64,000 nt of DNA from Streptomyces sp. PsTaAH-137 (GCF_003259365.1 NZ_QLLY01000010.1:163334-227333); one strand, 5' to 3'; numbered from the stretch's first letter, positions 24,525 through 32,758 are shown. Numbers and translations: made by a program. The notes: generated from the sequence alone by a model not told the origin.

Positions 24525-26009
24525 ATGGCTGAGAACAAGAACCGCGACGTGGCGGCCTCGATCCTCCCGCTTGTCGGCGGGCCGGAGAACGTCACCTCAG
24601 TAGTCCACTGCATGACCCGGCTCCGGCTGGGCCTGGCCGACCGTTCGCTGGTCCAGGACGAGGCGCTGAAGGCGCTGCCCGATGTGATGGGCGTGGTCGA
24701 GGACGAGACGTACCAGATCGTCCTCGGCCCGGGGAAGGTCGCCCGGGTGACGCCCGAGTTCGAGGCGCTCGTCGAGGAGGGCAAGGCAGCCGCACCTGCC
24801 GCTCCGCACCCGCCGACGGCCGAGGAACTGGCCGCTCAGGGAGCCGAGTTGAAGGCGGCGCGGAAGGCGAAGAACGCCACCCCGTTCAAGCTCTTCCTCC
24901 GCAAGATCGCCAACATCTTCGTGCCGCTGATCCCGGCCCTGATCGGCTGCGGCATCGTCGCGGGCATCAACGGCCTGCTGATCAACCTGGAGTGGCTGCC
25001 CTCCGTCACCCCCGCCCTCGCGGCCATCGCCTCCGGCTTCATGTCGCTGATCGCGGTGTTCGTCGGCTACAACACGGCGAAGGAGTTCGGCGGCACCCCG
25101 ATCCTCGGCGGCGCCGTCGCGGCGATCATCGTGTACGCGGGTGTCGCCAACATCGAGGCGTTCGGCCAGAAGCTCTCGCCCGGCCAGGGCGGTGTGCTCG
25201 GCGCGCTCGGCGCGGCGGTGCTCGCGGTGTACGTGGAGAAGTGGTGCCGCAAGTGGGTCCCGGAGGCGGTGGACGTCCTCGTTACGCCGACGATCACGGT
25301 CCTGGTCTCCGGCCTGGTCACCATCTTCGGCCTGATGTACGTGGCCGGTGAGATCTCCACCGGGATCGGCACGGCGGCGAACTGGCTGCTCGACAACACC
25401 GGCGCGTTCGCGGGCCTGGTCCTCGGCGGACTGTTCCTCCCGCTGGTCATGCTGGGCCTGCACCAGGCCCTCATCCCCATCCACACCACCCTCATCGAGC
25501 AGCAGGGCTACACGGTCCTGCTCCCCATCCTGGCGATGGCGGGCGCGGGCCAGGTCGGCTGCGCGATCGCGGTGTACAAGCGCCTCAAGCACAACGCGTC
25601 GATCCGCAAGACCATCAAGTCGGCGCTCCCCGCGGGCTTCCTGGGCGTGGGCGAGCCGCTCATCTACGGTGTCTCGCTGCCGCTGGGCCGTCCGTTCATC
25701 ACGGCGTGCGTGGGCGGAGCGGCGGGCGGCGCGTTCGTCGGCCTGTTCTCGATGCTCGGCGACAAGGTCGGCTCGACGGCGATCGGCCCGTCCGGCTGGG
25801 CGCTGTTCCCGCTGATCGACGGCAACCACGGCTGGGGCACGACGGCGGCCATCTACGGCGGCGGCCTCCTGGTCGGCTACGCGGTCGGCTTCCTGGCCAC
25901 GTACTTCTTCGGCTTCAGCAAGCAGATGCTCCTGGACCTGAACGCTCCCGAGACCACCACGGCCCCGAAGGCCCCGGACACGCCGGAAAAGGTGCCGGCC
26001 GCCGTCTGA
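24525..26009 (+). CDS. murP: PTS permease EIIBC, MurNAc-type
   Basis: 494 residues. The EIIB domain (1-85) has the phosphorylation Cys in VHCMTRLRLG (Cys 29). After a linker, the EIIC domain begins near residue 120 with about ten helices, including the VGEPLIYGVSLPLG region. No EIIA domain is present, so it must borrow EIIA-Crr, as MurP does. It imports and phosphorylates MurNAc, handing MurNAc-6-P to MurQ next door. The glucose/sucrose PTS group is certain; MurNAc specificity is inferred from context. Confidence 0.88.
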   Translation: MAENKNRDVAASILPLVGGPENVTSVVHCMTRLRLGLADRSLVQDEALKALPDVMGVVEDETYQIVLGPGKVARVTPEFEALVEEGKAAAPAAPHPPTAEELAAQGAELKAARKAKNATPFKLFLRKIANIFVPLIPALIGCGIVAGINGLLINLEWLPSVTPALAAIASGFMSLIAVFVGYNTAKEFGGTPILGGAVAAIIVYAGVANIEAFGQKLSPGQGGVLGALGAAVLAVYVEKWCRKWVPEAVDVLVTPTITVLVSGLVTIFGLMYVAGEISTGIGTAANWLLDNTGAFAGLVLGGLFLPLVMLGLHQALIPIHTTLIEQQGYTVLLPILAMAGAGQVGCAIAVYKRLKHNASIRKTIKSALPAGFLGVGEPLIYGVSLPLGRPFITACVGGAAGGAFVGLFSMLGDKVGSTAIGPSGWALFPLIDGNHGWGTTAAIYGGGLLVGYAVGFLATYFFGFSKQMLLDLNAPETTTAPKAPDTPEKVPAAV

Positions 26010-26047
26010 CCCGCCTCCCGTGCCCCTGAGCGAGCGCAACTCGCCTC

Positions 26048-26068
26048 AGGGGCACGGAGAACTGCGAC
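26048..26068. repeat. Degenerate copy of the intergenic repeat
   Basis: AGGGGCACGGAGAACTGCGAC differs from the inverted core at three positions and sits just after a GAGCGAGCGCAACTCGCCTC palindrome. It is downstream of the PTS gene and looks like a decayed copy. Confidence 0.65.
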
Positions 26069-26115
26069 AAACGAACCACCCAGAGGCGCGGGCCAGGACT
26101 GCTAGCGTGCCCGGC

Positions 26116-26709
26116 ATGGTGGACACGCGCACCGACCCCCTCGCCTTCCGCTGGTACGGCGGGAGGGTCTCGGTCGACTTCACGGCCACGCTGACCGGCC
26201 AGGCCCCGGACACCGTAGAGCAGTTGCGCACCCCGGCCGACCTCTCCCGCTGGTCCCGCGCCGCCCACCTCTCGGACGCCCCGCTCCCCGACGCGACCCC
26301 CCGCGCCCTCACCCAGGCCCACCAGTTGCGCGAGGCCCTGCACCGGACGTTCCTGCACGCGGCGAAGCCCGACCCGGACGACCTCGACACCATCAGCACC
26401 TGGTCGGCGCGCTCCCTGCCGGGCCCCCGCCTCACCTCCGCCCCGGACGACACCCCGGCCCTGCGCCGCCCCCGACTCCATCTCACCGGCGACCTGTTGA
26501 CCCTGATCGCGCGCGACGGCGTCGACCTGCTCACGGGCCGCCACAGCCACCGCATCCGCGAGTGCGCCGCCCCGGACTGCACCCTGCTCTTCGTCGACGT
26601 CAGCCGCCCGGGCCGCCGCCGCTGGTGCTCGATGGACGTGTGCGGGGCGCGGTCGAAGATGGCCGGGTACCGCTCCCGCAGGACACGGGACGCCCAAGGA
26701 ACCGCTTAG
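26116..26709 (+). CDS. CGNR zinc-finger regulator-like protein
   Basis: 197 residues. The N-terminal ABATE-like region (RWYGGRVSVDFTAT, then LREALHRTFLHA) leads to a C-terminal CGNR zinc finger: CAAPDCTLLFVD, then RRRWCSMDVCGARSK. The usual CGNR tetrad reads CGAR here. Family members are predicted stress-linked transcription regulators. TAGCGT lies seven bases upstream of ATG 26116 with no ribosome site, so the gene is probably leaderless. A 17-bp hairpin follows the stop at once. Confidence 0.85.
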   Translation: MVDTRTDPLAFRWYGGRVSVDFTATLTGQAPDTVEQLRTPADLSRWSRAAHLSDAPLPDATPRALTQAHQLREALHRTFLHAAKPDPDDLDTISTWSARSLPGPRLTSAPDDTPALRRPRLHLTGDLLTLIARDGVDLLTGRHSHRIRECAAPDCTLLFVDVSRPGRRRWCSMDVCGARSKMAGYRSRRTRDAQGTA

Positions 26710-26710
26710 G

Positions 26711-26745
26711 CCGGTGGCCGCCGCTCCTGGAGCGGCGGCCACCGG
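26711..26745 (+). terminator. Strong hairpin after the CGNR gene
   Basis: CCGGTGGCCGCCGCTCC and its exact complement flank one base, so a 17-bp inverted repeat begins two bases after the stop codon. There is no U-tract; it probably acts as a Streptomyces-type GC terminator. Confidence 0.7.
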
Positions 26746-27011
26746 TGCGTGAGGTCCGAGGACCCCTTCAGATCGGCCTCACGCAAGGTGTCCTCCGGCC
26801 TGCTGAACGCGGGAGTGTCAGCAGGCCGGAGGACGGTCGCCGAAGCCGCGGTAGTCGGCGTCGCGACTCCGGCAAGCCATGTCCCGGTGCGATTGAAGTG
26901 CGGGAGCCCCTTGGCCATCTATCCGTTCTGCGCGAGGCTTGGCCGTACCGCGCCGTTCTCCGGCGCCGTGGCACACGCGGGCCCGACCGCGTCCATCAGG
27001 ACGGTAATGGC
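26746..27011. other. Gene-free interval with second perfect inverted repeat
   Basis: Upstream region of the AraC-type gene. GTCCTCCGGCCTGCTGA (26790-26806) is perfectly repeated inverted at 26818-26834 across an 11-base loop, and GGTCCGAGGACC (26753-26764) is a further palindrome. I see no gene. The 17-bp repeat could be an attenuator hairpin or the operator of the AraC regulator. Confidence 0.6.
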
Positions 27012-27998
27012 ATGGCGGACCCGACGGCCGGCTCCACGACCACGCTCCACAGCCGGAACGTGGAGGACGCCCGCGCCCGGCTCACCGACTTCTACGGCTT
27101 CCCGCTCGTCGTCGACCCGCAGCTCTCGGACGTCGGCAACTTCGAGATGACGATGCGCTACGCCCAGTTGGGCCCGGTCGCCTTCAACACCCTGGCCTTC
27201 GGCTCGACGGTGGTCCTGCACGGCCCGGCGCTGATCTCGATGATCTATCCGTTCTACGCCGCCATGGCCGGGACCCTGCTCACCACCCGCCCCGGAGCCG
27301 AGACCCCGTCGAGGGCGGGCGACGGCCGCCTGGCCAGCGCCGCGTCGGCACGCCCGCAGACGACCCACTGCGGTCCGGCGAGCGAGTTCTTCCAGGCGTC
27401 CTTCGCCACCGCCGCGGTGACGGCAGAGCTGGAGGAGGAGCTGGGCCACGGCATCACCGCGCTGACCTTCCCGACGTCCTTCGGCGTCACCTCCGGGCAG
27501 GCCCGCCCCTTCATGGCCCTCCTCGACCTGGTCACCTCGGAGATCGTCCAGCCCACCGGCCTCCTGGACCGGCCCGCGATGGCCGACCGGCTCGGCGCCG
27601 CGCTCCTCACCACGATGCTCCACACCACGCCCCACCAGTACGCCGAGGAACTCGCCACGCCGGGCCGCACGGGCCCGGCCCCGGTCCTCACGGTGACCGA
27701 CGCCATCCACGCCGACCCGGCCCACCCCTTCACGGCCAGGGAACTCGCACGGATCTCCGGCATCCCCCTGCGCACCCTCCAGAGCGCGTTCCTCGGCCAT
27801 CACGGCGTCTCCATGACGGTCTACCTCCGCAACGTCCGCCTGGCCGGAGCCCACCAGGACCTCCGCTCCGACCAGCCACAGGGCACGACCGTCGCCGCCA
27901 TCGCGGCCCGCTGGGGATTCACCCACCTCTCCCGGTTCGCCGTCTACTACCGGGACCGCTACGGGGTCCTGCCCTCCGAGGAACGCCGCGACCGCTGA
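27012..27998 (+). CDS. AraC-family transcriptional regulator
   Basis: 328 residues. The N-terminal AraC-binding-like domain (about 1-190) is followed by the C-terminal double HTH: FTARELARISGIPLRTLQSAFLGHHGVSMTVYLRNVRL and VAAIAARWGFTHLSRFAVYYRDRYG, both strong. The pattern resembles AraC_binding_2 proteins, such as regulators of oxygenase genes. The target is unknown; no metabolic gene is adjacent. The start ATG 27012 lies in a weak context. Confidence 0.88.
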   Translation: MADPTAGSTTTLHSRNVEDARARLTDFYGFPLVVDPQLSDVGNFEMTMRYAQLGPVAFNTLAFGSTVVLHGPALISMIYPFYAAMAGTLLTTRPGAETPSRAGDGRLASAASARPQTTHCGPASEFFQASFATAAVTAELEEELGHGITALTFPTSFGVTSGQARPFMALLDLVTSEIVQPTGLLDRPAMADRLGAALLTTMLHTTPHQYAEELATPGRTGPAPVLTVTDAIHADPAHPFTARELARISGIPLRTLQSAFLGHHGVSMTVYLRNVRLAGAHQDLRSDQPQGTTVAAIAARWGFTHLSRFAVYYRDRYGVLPSEERRDR

Positions 27999-28015
27999 CC
28001 CCGGCTCCGGGAAGC

Positions 28016-28177
28016 TCAGGCGGGCTGCGCGACGGGCACCCTGCGGACCTCGCCGGTCTCGCGCAGGACCAGCAGACCCGTGGCCGCGATCAGCGCGGCG
28101 GTCAGGCCGTGGATGCCGAACGCGGCGGCGGCGGAGCCGTGGTGGGCCAGGACGGTGTTGACGTTCTTCAGCGACAT
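28016..28177 (-). CDS. Small single-helix membrane protein
   Basis: 53 residues, with one hydrophobic helix (about residues 17-40: FGIHGLTAALIAATGLLVL). ATG 28177 has a GGAGAG site at 6 bases. It follows the antibiotic monooxygenase-like gene by 59 bases on the same strand and is probably its operon partner. No family is recognised. Confidence 0.65.
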   Translation of the reverse strand: MSLKNVNTVLAHHGSAAAAFGIHGLTAALIAATGLLVLRETGEVRRVPVAQPA

Positions 28178-28236
28178 GGTGCTCTCCTTCGGTGTTCCGT
28201 GTTGCGTCCGGGACGGATGAGGGCTCGGCTGCCGCG

Positions 28237-28587
28237 TCATACGTCGATCCGCTCGAAGATGTGCGGGTACGACACGATGCCGTCGGGGAACTCGGCCGCC
28301 ATGCCCTGGAACTCCGGGCTGCCGAACGCCGCGGCGAGCGCCTCGGTCGACTCCCAGACCGCGACGTTCATCAGGAGCTCGCTGCCCGCCGTCCCCTGGT
28401 GCATCTGAAGGGAGACGAACCCCGGCTGAGCCTTCATGAACTCGGCCTGCCGCCGGAAGAGCGGCAGGAACGACGCGCGCACCTCCTCCGGGACGACGAA
28501 GGTGTTGGCCAGGACGATGGGCCCGGTCTTCTCCTGGAACTGCGCGAACATCGGCGTGCGCGGGTCGAGACTCTGGAGCTTGGCCAT
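28237..28587 (-). CDS. Antibiotic biosynthesis monooxygenase (ABM) domain protein
   Basis: 116 residues, a ferredoxin-like fold. The pattern is TFVVPEE, then LQMHQGTAGSELLMNVAVWES, the ABM/YgiN signature. Members act as cofactor-free monooxygenases or dimeric stress proteins such as quinol oxygenases. The gene is divergent from a TetR regulator with operator repeats between them, so it is the likely target. A GAGGGG site lies about ten bases before ATG 28587. The substrate is unknown. Confidence 0.85.
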   Translation of the reverse strand: MAKLQSLDPRTPMFAQFQEKTGPIVLANTFVVPEEVRASFLPLFRRQAEFMKAQPGFVSLQMHQGTAGSELLMNVAVWESTEALAAAFGSPEFQGMAAEFPDGIVSYPHIFERIDV

Positions 28588-28642
28588 CTTCGGTACGTCC
28601 CCTCGCGATCGGCTGTCTTCTCGGCACGCGCCACCAACATCC

Positions 28643-28715
28643 GTTGACAACAAGTGTTGGCAACGCGTGTTGGCAAACGTAGAGGCATGCCCCTGGACTG
28701 TCAACAGCCGTTGGC
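28643..28715. promoter_or_regulatory. TetR operator array with GTTG-CAA repeats
   Basis: Three direct copies of a GTTGnCAA element at about 28643, 28656 and 28669 (GTTGACAA, GTTGGCAA, GTTGGCAA; spacing 13 bases), and a palindrome TGTCAACAGCCGTTGGC at 28699-28715. It lies between the ABM gene and the TetR gene at 28730, the expected place for TetR control in both directions. Confidence 0.65.
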
Positions 28716-28729
28716 CTACATTCGTGGGC

Positions 28730-29311
28730 ATGACCGGCACCACGGAGAACCAGCAGGCCGTACGGCGTTCCGACGCCACCCGCGCCGCGATCCTGGCCTC
28801 GGCCCGCGAGCGGTTCGCGGCGGACGGCTACGAGAAGGCGACCATCCGGGCCATCGCGCGCGACGCGAAGATCGACCCGTCGATGGTGATGCGCTACTAC
28901 GACAGCAAGGCCGGCCTGTTCGCGGCCGCCGTCGCGATCGACCCCGGCCTGCCCGAGCTCGACCTCGAACCCCGCGAGGAGATCGGCCGCACCCTGGTGA
29001 GCCATTTCCTCACCCTGTGGGAGGAGAACGGCGAGCTCACCGCGCTGATGCGGGTCGGAGCCACCGATCCGGCCGCGGCCGATCGCATGCAGGTCGTGCT
29101 GCGCGAGCAGTTGATCCCGCTCGCCCACCGGCTGAGCCCCGATCCGGAGCAGGCCCCGATGCGGGCGGCACTGTGCGCCTCCACCGTGCTCGGGCTCGCC
29201 CTGACGCGCTACGTCCTGCGCTTCCCGGCCAGTGTGGCCCTCGACCGCGACGAGATCGTGGACTGGGTCGGACCCACCGTCCAGCGGTACCTCACCGCCC
29301 CCACGCCCTGA
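28730..29311 (+). CDS. TetR-family regulator
   Basis: 193 residues. The N-terminal HTH (ATRAAILASARERFAADGYEKATIRAIARDAKIDPSMVMRYYDSK) is unmistakable. The C-terminal ligand domain (TetR_C_33-like, judged by LPELDLEPREEIG) is variable. It is divergent from the ABM gene. The small-molecule inducer is unknown; given its neighbour, an aromatic or quinone compound is a guess. ATG 28730 immediately follows the operator array. Confidence 0.9.
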   Translation: MTGTTENQQAVRRSDATRAAILASARERFAADGYEKATIRAIARDAKIDPSMVMRYYDSKAGLFAAAVAIDPGLPELDLEPREEIGRTLVSHFLTLWEENGELTALMRVGATDPAAADRMQVVLREQLIPLAHRLSPDPEQAPMRAALCASTVLGLALTRYVLRFPASVALDRDEIVDWVGPTVQRYLTAPTP

Positions 29312-29327
29312 CGAACAGAGGCCGCCC

Positions 29328-29534
29328 CTACGGCAGCCGCCCCTCCCGGTTCACCTCCCGCACCCGCGCCCGCAGTTCCTCCGACACCGGCGCGGGCGCC
29401 ACCGACTCCGGCGGGCAGTCCCACTCGACTCCCCCGCCCGGCGGCCTGAGCTGCACGCATCCGCCCTCAGTCGCCATGACCCGGCCGACCCTTCCGTCCC
29501 GTACGTCGATCACGTACTCCCCGATCGCACTCAC
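29328..29534 (-). CDS. Hypothetical small protein
   Basis: 68 residues, with beta-like segments (IGEYVIDVRDGRVGRVMA) and a C-terminal charged helix (SEELRARVREVNREGRLP). The start of the fold looks like an SH3-like barrel or PRC-barrel piece. The GTG overlaps the stop of the upstream gene by four bases. Similar small proteins lie beside XRE-DUF397 genes in Streptomyces, but their job is unknown. Confidence 0.65.
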   Translation of the reverse strand: MSAIGEYVIDVRDGRVGRVMATEGGCVQLRPPGGGVEWDCPPESVAPAPVSEELRARVREVNREGRLP

Positions 29535-29758
29535 CGGCTCACCCCGTGCAGTACGGCCGTCAGCCGCATCGCCGTATCCAGGTTCACGCACCCCAGATCC
29601 ACCAGCGGATACGGCGACTCCCCCGCCGCCGACACCGGGTCCACCCGCAGCGACGGCAGCAGCACCCCCAACGCCAGCAGTTCCGCCCTGAGTTGCGCGA
29701 TGACCTCCTCGACCGCCCGCAACCGCTCCGCGTCCCGCACGACCATCCCGATCAGCAC
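29531..29758 (-). CDS. Hypothetical small protein upstream of XRE regulator
   Basis: 75 residues. A predicted helix (RDAERLRAVEEVIAQLRAELLAL) is followed by a mixed region. The start is uncertain (GTG 29758 or ATG 29746; a GGAGAAGG site precedes). It is coupled to 29328-29534 and divergent from the XRE gene at 29871, so all may belong to one BldB/AbaA-like regulatory cluster. Confidence 0.55.
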   Translation of the reverse strand: MLIGMVVRDAERLRAVEEVIAQLRAELLALGVLLPSLRVDPVSAAGESPYPLVDLGCVNLDTAMRLTAVLHGVSR

Positions 29759-29870
29759 CCTTCTCCCACCGAGTGTTCCGCATTCCTCACCCAGCGTGAC
29801 CGCATCGGCTCTACGCTTTCCAGAGCACCGGCCCAACAAAGGGCATTGATGCCAGCGGGAGTTGATGCAT

Positions 29871-30692
29871 GTGTCCGGACCGAAGGACCTCGTCGGCGAA
29901 GAACTCCGGCACGCCCGCGAGCGGGCCGATCTGACCCAACAGGCGCTGGGCGAGCTGCTGTTCGTGAGCGGTTCCTACGTCGGACAGATGGAGGCGGGGA
30001 CACGGCGGATCCTGCCGGACATGGCTCAGCGCTTGGACGAAGCCCTGGAAACCGGGGGCTTCTTCGAGCGGCACTGCACGAAGGTGAACGCGTCGAAGCA
30101 TCCAGCCCACTTCGCCGAGGCGGCCGAGGCAGAGGCCGTCGCCATCGAGATCAGGCAGTACGAATCACTGCTCATCCCCGGCCTGCTCCAGACCCCGGAT
30201 TACGCCCGCGCGATCTTCCTGGCATACCAGCCGACGGCGCCGGATGAGGTCATCGACAAGCTGGTAGCGGCCCGGACAGAGCGGGCCCACCTTCTCGACC
30301 ATCCAACAAAGCCGTTGTTGTGGGCTGTTCTGGACGAGACTGCCCTGCGCAGGGAAGTCGGCGGCCCGGCGGTCATGGCCGAGGCCCTGGCGCACGTTGC
30401 CGCACTGGCGCGCAGGCGCCGGATGATCGTGCAAGTGCTGCCGTTCGCAGCAGGGGCTCACGCATCCCTGGACGGCTCCCTGAAACTTATGTACTTCACG
30501 GACGCACCCCCACTCTCCTTCGTCGAAGCGCCCAGCATGGGCCAGTTGACGGACGATCCAGCGACGATCACCCGCCATCAGCTGACCTACGATCTGCTCA
30601 GGGCCGACGCACTCACCCCAAGGCAATCGCTGGCCATGATCGAATCAGCGGCGGAGGATTACGCACATGAAGACCGATCACCCCGAGCCTGA
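29871..30692 (+). CDS. XRE-family regulator with DUF5753 domain
   Basis: 273 residues. The N-terminal HTH_31/XRE region is EELRHARERADLTQQALGELL and SYVGQMEAGTRRI. The DUF5753 domain follows (YESLLIPGLLQTPDYARA near 100, then VQVLPFAAGAHASLDG and YDLLRADAL). Such proteins regulate the paired small DUF397 partner and development in Streptomyces (WhiJ-like systems). GTG 29871 is chosen because a GGGAG site lies 9 bases upstream; ATG 29865 would be too close to it. Confidence 0.9.
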   Translation: MSGPKDLVGEELRHARERADLTQQALGELLFVSGSYVGQMEAGTRRILPDMAQRLDEALETGGFFERHCTKVNASKHPAHFAEAAEAEAVAIEIRQYESLLIPGLLQTPDYARAIFLAYQPTAPDEVIDKLVAARTERAHLLDHPTKPLLWAVLDETALRREVGGPAVMAEALAHVAALARRRRMIVQVLPFAAGAHASLDGSLKLMYFTDAPPLSFVEAPSMGQLTDDPATITRHQLTYDLLRADALTPRQSLAMIESAAEDYAHEDRSPRA

Positions 30693-30879
30693 CCTCACCT
30701 CGGCCACCTGGCGCAAGTCCAGCTACAGCGGCGGCCAAGGCGGCGACTGCCTCGAAGTCGTCACCACCCACCCCCACCTGGTCCCGATCCGGGACTCAAA
30801 GAACCCCACCGGCCCGAAGCTCGTGCTCCGGGCGGCAGCCTGGACGGCGTTCATCGACGACCTGCGGCGCAGCGCCTGA
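30667..30879 (+). CDS. DUF397 domain protein (XRE partner)
   Basis: 70 residues. The classic DUF397 pattern is seen: WRKSSYSGGQGGDCLEV, then PIRDSKNPTGPKL and AWTAFIDDLR. Its start lies 26 bases inside the XRE gene, so the two are translationally coupled. Together they make a WhiJ/WhiJ-partner type module, with the small protein antagonising the regulator (known for the family, inferred here). Confidence 0.92.
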   Translation: MKTDHPEPDLTSATWRKSSYSGGQGGDCLEVVTTHPHLVPIRDSKNPTGPKLVLRAAAWTAFIDDLRRSA

Positions 30880-31094
30880 CCCACCCGCCCGAGGCTCAAG
30901 CCCCGAGCCCCGAGCCGTGCTTTCAAGGATTGGGGGGTGGGTCTCAACCCACCCTCCCTCCCGGCAAGTTGGCAGGTCGGCGACTTTCCGGGACCGACTT
31001 GCCACGCAGGGTGACGGCCGTCTAACGTCCCGAACAACGAACGGCCCCCGCCGGTGCGCCAACACCGAACGAGGGCCTATCCATCGAGATCGAA
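30880..31094. promoter_or_regulatory. Structured intergenic leader before the wHTH gene
   Basis: Three foldable elements: an 8-bp hairpin GGGTGGGT/ACCCACCC (30935-30954), a 9-of-10 inverted repeat GGCAGGTCGG/CCGACTTGCC (30971-31003), and a two-tier hairpin (GGCCC 31043-31047 with GGGCC 31073-31077, inside it CGGTG with CACCG) just before ATG 31095. The last resembles an attenuator or autoregulatory leader. No gene. Confidence 0.55.
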
Positions 31095-32015
31095 ATGAGT
31101 CGATCCATGGCTGACGCCTACTTTAGTGCTGCCGGCACGCCCGCGCATCCCGCTGCCAGCCCCGGCTACGGCAAACGCTCGGCACCGGACCAAGCCCCGC
31201 GTACGAACCGGGACTTCACCCACCTCCCGCCCCGCGAAGCGCACATCGCCGGGTTCATCGACCGGCTGCACGACGGCGCGGACATCTCGGTGAAGCTGCT
31301 CGCGTCCTGTCTCCCGTACGGGCAACAGGCGATGCGCACGGCCCTGAACAACCTCCAGGCGGCGGGCCACTTGAGGCGCGGGCGGGAGCACGTGGTGGGC
31401 CAGGGCAGTGCGCGCTGGGTGACGCGGACGTGGTTCTCGCGGACGGCGCGGGACGACGGATGGTGGACGAAGTTCCTGCGGGGCGATGTGCCGGAGGAGG
31501 AGAGCCCACGGCCATCAGGACCGACGCGGAACAGGGCGTACATCCTGCTGGCCGCACTGGGCCGGACGGCCCCGACGCTGGCGCTGTCGGCGAAGGAGTG
31601 CACGGAGCTGGGCCCGCTGACGGAAGCCTGGTTCGCGAGGGGCGCCGACGAATCGGTGATCGTCCACGCGCTGACGACGGGCCTGCCGACTCCCGTTCAC
31701 AGCCCGGCGGCACTGGTGCGCAGGCGCCTGACGGACAAGCTCCCGCCGGAACCGGCACCACGCCCACCGCTGCGGGTGGTGGAGTGCGGAACGTGCGGCG
31801 ACCCGGGCCGCCCGGAGGACATCAGGGCCGGCCGCTGCGGCATGTGCCGGGGCACGACCCGGCAACCGGACCGCCCGGCTGCCCCACTGACCCTCACCGC
31901 CGAGACGGTCCACGCGCGGGCGGCACAGATCCGCTCGGCGATGCGCGCGGAGCCCACACCTGTCACGCCCCGCAGCCGGGCCCCCTACGACCCGCGCACC
32001 GTCACTCGCCGGTGA
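31095..32015 (+). CDS. Winged-helix (MarR-like) regulator with C-terminal zinc-ribbon-like segment
   Basis: 306 residues. The region AHIAGFIDRLHDGADISVKLLASCLPYGQQAMRTALNNLQAAGHL (about 50-95) is an HTH with a wing. Near residues 236-255 CGTCGDPGRPEDI and CGMC give a four-Cys ribbon. Similar proteins recur in Streptomyces genomes in strain-specific copies, often with a DUF397 neighbour. The target is unknown. Two ATGs (31095, 31107) are possible. Confidence 0.7.
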   Translation: MSRSMADAYFSAAGTPAHPAASPGYGKRSAPDQAPRTNRDFTHLPPREAHIAGFIDRLHDGADISVKLLASCLPYGQQAMRTALNNLQAAGHLRRGREHVVGQGSARWVTRTWFSRTARDDGWWTKFLRGDVPEEESPRPSGPTRNRAYILLAALGRTAPTLALSAKECTELGPLTEAWFARGADESVIVHALTTGLPTPVHSPAALVRRRLTDKLPPEPAPRPPLRVVECGTCGDPGRPEDIRAGRCGMCRGTTRQPDRPAAPLTLTAETVHARAAQIRSAMRAEPTPVTPRSRAPYDPRTVTRR

Positions 32016-32035
32016 CGTCGTCGAAGCACCGGAAC

Positions 32036-32758
32036 TCATCGCCGCGTGAAGTCACCGGCGCTCAGCCCGAGCCGGTCGCCGAGCACACGCTCCCCGGCCC
32101 CGGTCAGCACGACGGCACGCTGCGTGCCGATCCGGGCGATCCAGCCCGCGTCGAAGGCGTGCCGGCACAGAGCGGCGCCGACGGCACCGGCCAGGTGCGG
32201 GCGGCGCTCGGTCCAGTCCAGGCACGAGCGGACCGGCGGGCGGCGCGTACGGGACGGGATGACGATGCCGAGTTCGGTGAGCCAGGCGGACCCGTCCGCG
32301 GTGAGCGTCAGCCCCCGCGCCCAGTCGAGAAGCCCCCGCTCGGTCATCGCGTCGGTGATCGCGACCCCGAGGGCCCCGGCGAGATGGTCGTAACAGGTAC
32401 GGGCGCGGGCAAGCGCCCGGCCCCGGTTGACCGCGGGCAGCGAACGCGGCGGATCGGTACGCCGGGGCGCCATCGAGGCCAGCTTCTCGATCAGCTCGGC
32501 CGTGTCGGCGTCCGCCAGCCGGACATAGCGGTGGCGGCCCTGCCGTTCCTGGGCGAGCAGCCCGCCCTCGACCAGGAGATTCAGATGCCCGGTCGCCGTC
32601 GACGCGGCCACTCCGGCATGCCGCGCCAGCTCACTAGCGGTCCAGGCCCGCCCGTCCAGCAGGGCGAGACAGAACCCGGCCCGCGTCCCGTCGGCCAGCA
32701 GCGCGGCGAAGGCGGCCAGGTCGGGGCCGCCGGCAGCGGTGGTGTCGTGGCTGTTCAT
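32036..32758 (-). CDS. ArsR-family winged-helix regulator
   Basis: 240 residues. The HTH is AALLADGTRAGFCLALLDGRAWTASELARHAGVAASTATGHLNLL (about 15-62), then the wing GRHRYVRLAD. The rest is an effector region with no metal-binding Cys pairs such as CxC, so metal sensing is not indicated. ATG 32758 is the only good start. It could regulate the nearby TetR/MFS locus, but no operator was identified. Confidence 0.85.
   Translation of the reverse strand: MNSHDTTAAGGPDLAAFAALLADGTRAGFCLALLDGRAWTASELARHAGVAASTATGHLNLLVEGGLLAQERQGRHRYVRLADADTAELIEKLASMAPRRTDPPRSLPAVNRGRALARARTCYDHLAGALGVAITDAMTERGLLDWARGLTLTADGSAWLTELGIVIPSRTRRPPVRSCLDWTERRPHLAGAVGAALCRHAFDAGWIARIGTQRAVVLTGAGERVLGDRLGLSAGDFTRR

Noticed and set aside
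26020..26115. Extended N-terminus of the CGNR protein
   Set aside because: The extra residues translate degenerate repeat DNA; a -10 hexamer sits just before ATG 26116.
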